Positions 1 to 5,559 of a stretch of DNA of 14,673 bases are shown piece after piece. Where the stretch lies: positions 31,988-46,660 of the forward strand of contig JAOZSP010000001.1 in the NCBI GenBank assembly GCA_029939615.1, written 5' to 3'. Both the position numbers and the translations under genes were made by a program. The stretch is from Candidatus Izemoplasma sp. Its GTDB lineage: Bacteria > Bacillota_I > Bacilli_A > Izemoplasmatales > Izemoplasmataceae. Under the pieces are notes generated by a model. The model had not been told where the DNA came from. It did no database searches and saw nothing but the letters and a program-made list of their open reading frames with translations. Each line of letters starts with the position of its first letter. Within the stretch, counting starts at the first letter, position 1.

Positions 1-79
1 CTGCGACATTCTTCATAAGCCACATTAAACCTATTAATTCGTTTACTTGATCATCAGACATAGTAAATTTTTTACCCAT
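1..79 (-). CDS. N-terminal fragment of a leftward hypothetical protein
   Basis: Reading leftward from an ATG at 79-77 gives 26 codons without a stop before the window edge (MGKKFTMSDDQVNELIGLMW and a few more residues). A good ribosome binding site, AGGAGA on the minus strand at about 84-89, lies a few bases upstream of this ATG and supports a genuine start. The visible part is too short to assign to a family. It has no signal peptide. The gene is divergent from the thymidine kinase gene. A second in-frame ATG at codon 7 is less likely because it lacks its own ribosome binding site. Confidence 0.6.
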   Translation of the reverse strand, partial: MGKKFTMSDDQVNELIGLMWLMKNVA

Positions 80-373
80 AATCTTCTCCTTACGCAATAT
101 ATATTTTATATTCCAAATAATTATAACATAATTGTAATTTTTTAGAAAGAGTTTTCAGGTATTTCCCAGGTTAAATTGTCATGATTATAGTTAAGTATAT
201 TCCCTTTAGTTTGGCCGTTTTACGCAGTATAATACTAGTTTATACAAATAATAAAAACAACATTAACATAATAATAAATAATATATAATAATTTTTATTC
301 CTTTTTATAAAAAAGCATTGTTTTATTTAACTCTATATTGTATTATAGTTATAGTGAAAAAGAGGTGTGAAAT
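80..373. other. Divergent intergenic region
   Basis: This 294-bp, very AT-rich stretch separates the leftward partial gene from tdk. It holds the tdk promoter (318-346) and a possible extended -10 for the leftward gene: TGTTATAAT on the minus strand at about 120-128, with only a poor -35 (TTTCTA). I see no RNA gene, long repeat or small ORF with a convincing ribosome binding site. Confidence 0.5.
318..346 (+). promoter_or_regulatory. Promoter of tdk-tadA
   Basis: TTGTTT at 318-323 and TATTAT at 341-346 are separated by 17 bp, a good sigma-A type arrangement. Transcription would start near 353, giving a leader of about 20 nt. The leader contains the AGAGGTG ribosome binding site at 361-367, just upstream of the tdk ATG. 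Confidence 0.65.
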
Positions 374-985
374 ATGTATCTAAATCAAAAAGATGGTTGG
401 ATTGAAGTGATTTGTGGACCAATGTTTGCCGGGAAAACAGAGGAACTGTTAAGAAGAGTAAAAAGACTTGAGTATGCAAAAAAGAATATTGTTGTATTTA
501 AGCCGTTAATTGATGATAGATATTCTGACAACGAAGTTGTTTCACACAATAATAATCGCACAAAATCTGTTAATATTACTGAAACTATACAAATTTTTGA
601 CTACATTGATTCCAAAACTGATGTAGTTGTTATTGATGAGATACAGTTTTTGGATGAAGAAGCAGTATTAATTTGCGAGTATTTAGCTTCACAAGGAATA
701 CGTGTAATAGTAAGTGGATTAGATAAAGATTTTCGTGGAGAACCATTTAGCTTTATGCCTGACTTGCTAGCAATGGCAGAATATGTTACAAAATTAACAG
801 CTATATGCGTATTGTGTGGAAAACCTGCCACTAGAACACAAAGAATAGTTAATGGAAAACCTGCACGGTATATTGATCCAATAGTGCTAATTGGAGCGGA
901 AGAAAGCTATGAAGCAAGATGTCGTAGTTGTCACAAAGTGTATCGAAAACCAAAACCCTATAAAAACAGAATAAAAAACAAATGA
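374..985 (+). CDS. tdk: Thymidine kinase (type II)
   Basis: This enzyme phosphorylates thymidine to dTMP with ATP in the cytosolic pyrimidine salvage pathway. The 203-residue product has the usual type II length. The P-loop GPMFAGKT is at residues 15-22 and the Walker B/catalytic motif DEIQF at 88-92, with Glu89 as the expected base. GLDKDFRGEPF at 115-125 matches the family, and the lasso region ends in EESYEARC. Four cysteines (145, 148, 183, 186) form the structural zinc site. The ATG is preceded by AGAGGTG. The stop overlaps the tadA start by 4 nt (ATGA), so the two genes should be translationally coupled. All key residues are present. Confidence 0.97.
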   Translation: MYLNQKDGWIEVICGPMFAGKTEELLRRVKRLEYAKKNIVVFKPLIDDRYSDNEVVSHNNNRTKSVNITETIQIFDYIDSKTDVVVIDEIQFLDEEAVLICEYLASQGIRVIVSGLDKDFRGEPFSFMPDLLAMAEYVTKLTAICVLCGKPATRTQRIVNGKPARYIDPIVLIGAEESYEARCRSCHKVYRKPKPYKNRIKNK

Positions 986-1431
986 ATCATAAAAAATATA
1001 TGAAAATGGCACTTAAACAAGCAAAAAAAGCTTTAAAGAAAAAAGAAGTTCCAATTGGAGCGATTATAGTTAGAGATGGAAAAGTAATTGCAAAAACTCA
1101 CAATCTTAGAGAAAAGACAAATAGAACAACTGCTCATGCGGAAATATTGGCCATAGAAAAGGCGAATAAGGTTCTTAAGAGTTGGAGATTAGATAGCTGT
1201 ATATTATATGTAACAGTTGAACCATGCCCAATGTGTGCTGGAGCAATAATCCAATCTCGAATAAGTCATGTTGTATATGGTGCAAAAGACTTAAAAGCTG
1301 GATCACATGAAAGTGTTGTAGATTTATTTGATAAACCGTTTAATCATTCAGTTCAAGTTACATCTGGAATAATGGAAGAAGAATGCAGCGAAATTATTAC
1401 AGGGTTTTTCAAGAAATTACGAAAAGGATAG
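982..1431 (+). CDS. tadA: tRNA-specific adenosine deaminase
   Basis: TadA deaminates A34 of tRNA-Arg(ACG) to inosine, allowing one tRNA to read CGU/CGC/CGA. The 149-residue protein carries the zinc-deaminase signature HAE at 52-54 (His52 zinc ligand, Glu54 proton shuttle) and PCPMC at 81-85 (Cys82 and Cys85 zinc ligands). The N-terminal helix and VPIGAIIV strand are typical. The ATG lies in the tdk stop (ATGA) and has no clear ribosome binding site of its own, so expression probably depends on translation of tdk. It is followed directly by the SRP RNA gene, the same tadA-scr neighbourhood as in Bacillus, but dnaX and recR do not follow here. A paralogous cytidine or guanine deaminase is a less likely alternative. 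Confidence 0.95.
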   Translation: MNHKKYMKMALKQAKKALKKKEVPIGAIIVRDGKVIAKTHNLREKTNRTTAHAEILAIEKANKVLKSWRLDSCILYVTVEPCPMCAGAIIQSRISHVVYGAKDLKAGSHESVVDLFDKPFNHSVQVTSGIMEEECSEIITGFFKKLRKG

Positions 1432-1434
1432 TAT
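1406..1434 (+). promoter_or_regulatory. Possible SRP RNA promoter inside the tadA 3' end
   Basis: TTTTCA at 1406-1411 and TAGTAT at 1429-1434 are exactly 17 bp apart, and each matches four of six consensus bases. The -10 overlaps the tadA stop codon. The predicted start near 1441 coincides with the 5' end of the SRP RNA. Cotranscription from the tdk promoter followed by processing is the alternative. Confidence 0.4.
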
Positions 1435-1440
1435 TTGAAT

Positions 1441-1564
1441 TTTAACATCTCTTATGAATCATCCTCATTCAATAGGTCGTAACGAATTAGGTCAGGTCGG
1501 GAACGAAGCAGCCTTAAGTTTTCTATCTATGTGGATGGGGGTGCTTGATAAGAGATGTTTTTTT
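1441..1564 (+). ncRNA. ffs: Signal recognition particle RNA (small bacterial type)
   Basis: The conserved domain IV apical part is unmistakable: GGTCAGGTCGGGAACGAAGC starting at 1490, followed by AGCC. It contains a GGAA tetraloop with the symmetric and asymmetric internal-loop sequences that bind Ffh. The ends close the molecule: AACATCTCTTA at 1444-1454 pairs perfectly with TAAGAGATGTT at 1549-1559. The closing stem runs into seven Ts (1558-1564), so it also serves as the terminator. At about 120 nt the RNA has no room for an Alu domain, unlike the longer scRNA of Bacillus. The tetraloop closing pair is G-C rather than the usual C-G. It works with Ffh and FtsY to target membrane proteins. 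Confidence 0.93.
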
Positions 1565-1569
1565 AATGC

Positions 1570-1602
1570 TTGACATTTACATTGCTGAATAGTAATATTA
1601 CT
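1570..1602 (+). promoter_or_regulatory. arsR-unit promoter with palindromic operator
   Basis: A perfect TTGACA at 1570-1575 is followed 17 bp later by TAATAT at 1593-1598. A perfect 12-bp palindrome, AGTAATATTACT at 1591-1602, covers the -10. A second shorter palindrome, CAATATTG, lies at 1609-1616, just downstream. A dyad over the -10 of a gene encoding an ArsR-type repressor is the expected layout for autorepression. Confidence 0.7.
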
Positions 1603-1641
1603 GTATAACAATATTGCTACAAAGTAATGGAGTGTGAAAAA

Positions 1642-1905
1642 ATGGATAGATTTAGAATTATAAAAATGCTCTCAGATGAAACGAGATTTAACATATTTAG
1701 TAAGTTGTTAGATTACGAACGTTTATGTGTTTCTGAATTAGAAAGATTACTTGGGATTAAACAAGCCAACACTTCAAAACACTTAAAAAAAATGAAGGAG
1801 CAAAATATTATAGAATCAAAAAGAGAAGGAAACACAGTTTATTATAGTATAATGAAAAGTTTTCTTACTGAGCATGAAGATTTAATTAGATATTTACTAT
1901 TATAA
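1642..1905 (+). CDS. ArsR/SmtB-family transcriptional repressor
   Basis: This is a small winged-helix repressor of 87 residues from the chosen start. The N-terminal LSDETRFNIF (residues 10-19) matches the family. The helix-turn-helix runs from about 29 to 55 (CVSELERLLGIKQANTSKHL) and the wing is around REGNTVYYSI at 61-70. I chose the ATG at 1642 because GGAG at 1629-1632 lies 9 nt before it. An in-frame ATG at 1627 has no ribosome binding site and would add five residues. The usual metal-binding ELCVCDL motif is reduced to RLCVSEL with a single cysteine (Cys29), so a classical CxC arsenite sensor is unlikely. It heads a unit with the thioredoxin-like and HAD genes and probably represses its own promoter. 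The inducer cannot be told from sequence. Confidence 0.9.
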   Translation: MDRFRIIKMLSDETRFNIFSKLLDYERLCVSELERLLGIKQANTSKHLKKMKEQNIIESKREGNTVYYSIMKSFLTEHEDLIRYLLL

Positions 1906-1924
1906 ATTTTTAGGAGGAAAAAAG

Positions 1925-2158
1925 ATGATTATTAAAATTCTAGGTGGAGGGTGCTCAAGTTGCAAAGTTCTATACAACAATGCTACATCAGCAGTGCGAG
2001 AATTAAAGATAGATGCAGAGATTATCAAGGTTGAAGATTATTCAGAAATAGCTAAGTACAGTGTATTAAGTACTCCTGCTTTGGTAGTAGATGAAAAAAT
2101 AGTTGGAATAGGAAAATTAAGATATAAAAAGGTTAGAGAGTTAATAGAAAATGCGTAA
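1925..2158 (+). CDS. Small thioredoxin-fold redox protein (CxxC)
   Basis: This 77-residue cytosolic protein resembles the small redox-active disulfide protein 2 / thioredoxin_3 family. The active site is GGGCSSCKVL, with Cys10 and Cys13 after the first beta strand. The conserved cis-proline is in STPAL (Pro51), followed by VVDEKIVGIG, which fits the last strands of the fold. A strong AGGAGG at 1912-1917 lies 7 nt before the ATG. It follows the ArsR gene by 19 nt and overlaps the HAD gene by 8 nt. In other bacteria this family often sits beside ArsR regulators and a metalloid or cation permease; no permease is present here. Its electron partner and substrate are unknown. A metal-binding role is also possible. 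Confidence 0.85.
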   Translation: MIIKILGGGCSSCKVLYNNATSAVRELKIDAEIIKVEDYSEIAKYSVLSTPALVVDEKIVGIGKLRYKKVRELIENA

Positions 2159-2936
2159 AAAATATGTATTTTTAGATGTTGACGGGACTTTATTGGATCA
2201 TTCTATATCCGCGGTTCCCAAAAGTGCTTTAAAAGGAATTGAAATGGCTAAAAAAAATGGTCATGAGATGATTATTAATACTGGTAGACCTCCTTGTTTA
2301 TTCTACGGTATAGATAAACAACTAAAAATTGATTCTTATGTAGCCGCAAATGGGACGGTTGTAGTATATAAAGGTGAACTGATTTACAATAATGCCCTTA
2401 ATAAAGTAGTAATAAAACAGGTTATTGACTATGCATATGATAAAAAAATAGATATTGCTTTACAAGGTTTTAATGGTTTTAAGCTACAAACACAATTTTC
2501 TAATATCTACAAGAAATTTTGCAAAAACTTTAATATAGAATTACCAGAGCTACAAAAAGATTATTATTTAGATAACGATATATATCAAATGACATTATTT
2601 TATCAAGGTGATGATTATAAGGAATTTGAGAGTTTATTCCCAGAATTATCTTTCGAGTTTTCTTGTGAATTTGGACTAGATGTAAACGCAAAAGGTGGAT
2701 TAAAGGAAAGAGGGATTAAGGTGATTGTAAAGAAATTAAACATTGATATTTCAGATGTAATAGTAATTGGAGATGGACATAATGATATTTCAATGCTGAA
2801 ATATGTAAAAAATAGTGTAGCGATGGGAAATGCTCATGATGAGGTTAAAAAGCATGCTTCATTTGTAACCGACCACATAAGTAATGATGGCTTGTATAAG
2901 GCGTTTGAGAAGCTTAAACTAATAGAAAAAAACTGA
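2151..2936 (+). CDS. Cof-type HAD-IIB phosphatase
   Basis: This 261-residue cytosolic hydrolase has all four HAD motifs: DVDGTLLD at residues 9-16 (nucleophile Asp9, acid/base Asp11), the INTGRP threonine at 44, Lys181 in KGGLKERG, and GDGHND at 207-212 for magnesium. The cap between about 80 and 175 is of the C2B type seen in Cof/YwpJ-like proteins. These enzymes dephosphorylate sugar phosphates, flavin mononucleotide or PLP, and the real substrate cannot be inferred. The start overlaps the preceding stop by 8 nt without a good ribosome binding site, suggesting translational coupling. The TGA stop lies in the terminator stem. Confidence 0.92.
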   Translation: MRKKYVFLDVDGTLLDHSISAVPKSALKGIEMAKKNGHEMIINTGRPPCLFYGIDKQLKIDSYVAANGTVVVYKGELIYNNALNKVVIKQVIDYAYDKKIDIALQGFNGFKLQTQFSNIYKKFCKNFNIELPELQKDYYLDNDIYQMTLFYQGDDYKEFESLFPELSFEFSCEFGLDVNAKGGLKERGIKVIVKKLNIDISDVIVIGDGHNDISMLKYVKNSVAMGNAHDEVKKHASFVTDHISNDGLYKAFEKLKLIEKN

Positions 2937-2966
2937 GAGTTCTTAATAGAACTACTCAGTTTTTTT
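2926..2966. terminator. Bidirectional intrinsic terminator
   Basis: A long hairpin has arms AAAACTGAG ending at 2937 and CTCAGTTTT starting at 2955, with an inner stem AGTTCT (2938-2943) / AGAACT (2948-2953), loop TTAAT-like and one bulged A at 2954. An A-run precedes it and a T-run (2960-2966) follows, so it works in both directions. The TGA of the HAD gene (2934-2936) and the TAG of the sensor kinase (complement of 2952-2954) both lie inside it. Confidence 0.88.
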
Positions 2967-4757
2967 ATTGATTGAAAAGTAGGCTTTTATCCCGTTTTTA
3001 ACATTTTGGATACCAAAATCAGCCTCATGAGCTTTTAGAATCTCACTCACTAAATATAGACCTATTCCGCTACCTTTGTTTTTAAGTCTAGTTGCATCAT
3101 CCTGCTCAATTCTATAAAAAGGAAGCCAAATTTTTTCGATTTCATGTTTGTCAATTTTCACACCATAATTTGTTAATTCAAAGTAGACAGCATCTTCTTT
3201 CTCAGAAACTTCTAAATAAATTTTCCCATTAATTGGAGTATATTTTATCGCATTTGTTAAGTAGTTTGAGATAACACGTTTAATAAGCTTTAAATCGGCT
3301 TCTACATAAACTTCGTCCTGAATATTAATATCAACATCAAAATTGTATTTCTTAATCGCATTCTCAAAATCATTAATAAAGAAATGAACAGTTTCAGATA
3401 AATCAAATCTTGTAATTTCAAGTGTTGAATGAGCGTCATCTAGACGATATATTTGCAACATATCTTGAATCATATTAGAAGATTTACTAATCTCTTCAAG
3501 AACATTGTGTAGTTCCCTGTCTTCATCTTGCTGTTCGATTATTCCATCCAAAATCGCTTGAATAGTAACTTGCATAATCATCAAAGGTGTTTTTAATTCA
3601 TGTGAGATAGAAGAAACGAGCTGTTTTTTTAGGGAAACTTGTTTTGATTGCGCCTCATATAAATTTGTTAATTCGAGATTTTTGGTATTTACAGTCTCTA
3701 AAGTCTCTTTTAAGTTCCGAGAGATTAAATTTATACTTCTAGAGAGTGATTCGTTCTCCCTATTATTATATTCATGGGCTTCCACATTAAAGTTTAACTG
3801 GGCTATTTCTCTTGCAACTAATTCAATATTTTGAATAGGCTTTGATAATAGATTTGATAATCTAAAACTCCATATAAATATTACTGCGATTGCAGTTATG
3901 TAAACATAGTAATTATATTGAGAAATAATATTTATAATATCATTTGTATCAACAATCGGAACAATTGTCACAATATAATTCCAATTCAAAGAGTGGATGA
4001 ATACTAGAGTATCTATTGTTCCATCTGTAGATTTATACCAATATCCTTCGATTTCCGGTAAACCTGTATCATAACTATAGTCATTTTTATCAACGGCACC
4101 ACTATCTAATTTTGATAATTCTAGTTGTACTAATACATTCTCATCAAATAAGTAATTCAAGTTAGTAGGTTTATTAATCTCAACGATAGTAGCCGATAAA
4201 GTGTCATTAGTTGGAGTACAAGATTCATCATTACAGTCGATATCACTAATATATATTGGAGTTCCAGTCGATGTGTGAATTTCTACAGGAGAATATATAC
4301 CACTGTATTCATATAAAATCACATTGATTGATTCTCCCATTGTGTACTCGTAATCATTATTAGGTACAAGAAAAATATATTCATTATCAAACTCATCTGT
4401 AATTTTTAAAGTATAGTTTGAAAAAGACGATGATATAAGTGTGTTTCGACCACTTACAATAACAGAATAAGCATTATTCTCAGTTGTAAAATCATAAATT
4501 TTATTATAGTAATCACTACTATCTGCTTCATTAATATCGTCAATATAATTAATTAGATTAGAGTGAATACGATCAAATTCTCTTTCAGCATAATAATTTT
4601 TGAAAAAGCTATTATTCAATAGGGTTTGAAGAGCGAAAAATGATCCGAATATCAAAACGATTGTTAAGAATAGTTGAGTTGCAATTGAACGACTTGTGTA
4701 AAGTTTCTTAAAAATATTGAAAAATCTTGAAATGTTCTTGCTTATCTGATCACTCAT
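2952..4757 (-). CDS. Membrane sensor histidine kinase
   Basis: This 601-residue sensor autophosphorylates on a histidine and passes phosphate to the response regulator encoded just upstream. Residues are numbered from the ATG at 4757-4755. TM1 is at about 29-47, an extracytoplasmic sensor at about 50-275, TM2 at about 283-300, and a HAMP linker at about 299-350. The HisKA box SSISHELKTP holds His386. The ATPase domain has the N-box NYLTNAIKYT (Asn498, Asn502) and G2 box GSGIGLYL. The G1 region reads NYGVKI instead of DxGxG, a variant seen in several Firmicutes sensors. Two cysteines in CNDESC (about 175 and 180) could form a disulfide. I prefer the ATG at 4757 because GAGG lies 6 nt upstream; a TTG four codons earlier is the alternative. 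It overlaps the regulator gene by 8 nt. The stimulus is unknown. Confidence 0.93.
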   Translation of the reverse strand: MSDQISKNISRFFNIFKKLYTSRSIATQLFLTIVLIFGSFFALQTLLNNSFFKNYYAEREFDRIHSNLINYIDDINEADSSDYYNKIYDFTTENNAYSVIVSGRNTLISSSFSNYTLKITDEFDNEYIFLVPNNDYEYTMGESINVILYEYSGIYSPVEIHTSTGTPIYISDIDCNDESCTPTNDTLSATIVEINKPTNLNYLFDENVLVQLELSKLDSGAVDKNDYSYDTGLPEIEGYWYKSTDGTIDTLVFIHSLNWNYIVTIVPIVDTNDIINIISQYNYYVYITAIAVIFIWSFRLSNLLSKPIQNIELVAREIAQLNFNVEAHEYNNRENESLSRSINLISRNLKETLETVNTKNLELTNLYEAQSKQVSLKKQLVSSISHELKTPLMIMQVTIQAILDGIIEQQDEDRELHNVLEEISKSSNMIQDMLQIYRLDDAHSTLEITRFDLSETVHFFINDFENAIKKYNFDVDINIQDEVYVEADLKLIKRVISNYLTNAIKYTPINGKIYLEVSEKEDAVYFELTNYGVKIDKHEIEKIWLPFYRIEQDDATRLKNKGSGIGLYLVSEILKAHEADFGIQNVKNGIKAYFSINKKTE

Positions 4758-5442
4758 CAATAGCCTCAAAACGATATCCTACTCCAAAAACAGTTTTAAT
4801 ATAATTGGAATTAGATCCTAAGTATTTTCTAAGTTTTTTAACATAAGTATCTACTATTCTGTCTTCAACATAAACATCGATTCCCCAAACTTCATCTAGC
4901 AATAAATTTCTTGAACAGATTTTGCCTTCATGCTCTAAAAAATATTTGAGTAAATCAAACTCAGTTTTAGATAACTCAATAAGTTTATCGTTTAAATACA
5001 CTCTATGAGAATCTAAATCGATTTTGATATCTTTAACTTCAAGAATTCCTGATGTTTGAGTAGTATAATCTTGGTTTTTTAATCGTTCTATTAGATTACG
5101 TACTTTTGCAACAAGTATTTTAGGATTAAAAGGCTTTGTAATATAATCATCGATTTTTAAAGAGTATCCTCTTAATATATCTTCTTCTTCAGATAAAGCA
5201 CTCATCATAATGATTGGTACATTTGATGTTTCTCTAATTGTTTTTGCTACATCCCACCCATTTACATTAGGCATCATGATATCAAGACAAACTAAATCAA
5301 CTTTATTTTGACTAAATAACTGAAGACCCTTGAATCCGTCTAGCGCACTTAAAACTACAAATTTTTCCTTAAGGAAATAATTTGAGACAATGCGATTTAT
5401 TGTAGGTTCGTCTTCAATTATTAAGATAGTAGTATTTTCCAT
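4750..5442 (-). CDS. OmpR/PhoB-family response regulator
   Basis: This 230-residue regulator has a receiver domain at 1-122, with Glu10-Asp11 in the acidic pocket, phospho-acceptor Asp54 in CLDIMMP, Ser81 and Lys103 in TKPF. A winged-helix DNA-binding domain at about 130-229 contains the recognition-helix region (VEDRIVDTYVKKLRKYLG) and the wing with VFGVGYRF. Asp54 phosphorylated by the overlapping downstream kinase should promote dimerisation and DNA binding. The start has a clear ribosome binding site (GAGGTGATCC on the minus strand just upstream of the ATG). The pair is transcribed leftward and divergently from mnmG, in the place mnmE often occupies in relatives. Target genes are unknown. 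Confidence 0.96.
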   Translation of the reverse strand: MENTTILIIEDEPTINRIVSNYFLKEKFVVLSALDGFKGLQLFSQNKVDLVCLDIMMPNVNGWDVAKTIRETSNVPIIMMSALSEEEDILRGYSLKIDDYITKPFNPKILVAKVRNLIERLKNQDYTTQTSGILEVKDIKIDLDSHRVYLNDKLIELSKTEFDLLKYFLEHEGKICSRNLLLDEVWGIDVYVEDRIVDTYVKKLRKYLGSNSNYIKTVFGVGYRFEAIDE

Positions 5443-5461
5443 AGGATCACCTCTTTTTCTA

Positions 5462-5490
5462 ATTATATAATAGAAATGTGTATATTTAAA
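5462..5490 (-). promoter_or_regulatory. Promoter of the two-component operon
   Basis: On the minus strand TTTAAA (5490-5485) and TATAAT (5467-5462) are separated by 17 bp. The perfect -10 and four-of-six -35 make a likely sigma-A promoter. It leads within a few bases into the GAGGTG ribosome binding site of the response regulator gene. Confidence 0.6.
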
Positions 5491-5510
5491 GAATTCATAC
5501 CGTTATATTC

Positions 5511-5545
5511 TTTACTATTTCTCCAATAAGTAATAAAATATTACT
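5511..5545 (+). promoter_or_regulatory. Possible mnmG promoter overlapped by an inverted repeat
   Basis: TTTACT at 5511-5516 and TAAAAT at 5534-5539 are 17 bp apart, a weak promoter candidate just before the AAAAGGTGA ribosome binding site (5547-5555). A perfect inverted repeat, AGTAATA / TATTACT at 5529-5535 and 5539-5545 with an AAA spacer, covers the -10. No better promoter is visible in this 117-bp divergent region. Confidence 0.35.
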
Positions 5546-5559
5546 GAAAAGGTGATTTT

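Noticed and set aside
601..831. Minus-strand open frame inside tdk
   Set aside because: It lies wholly opposite a clearly conserved kinase, has no ribosome binding site and no recognisable protein features.
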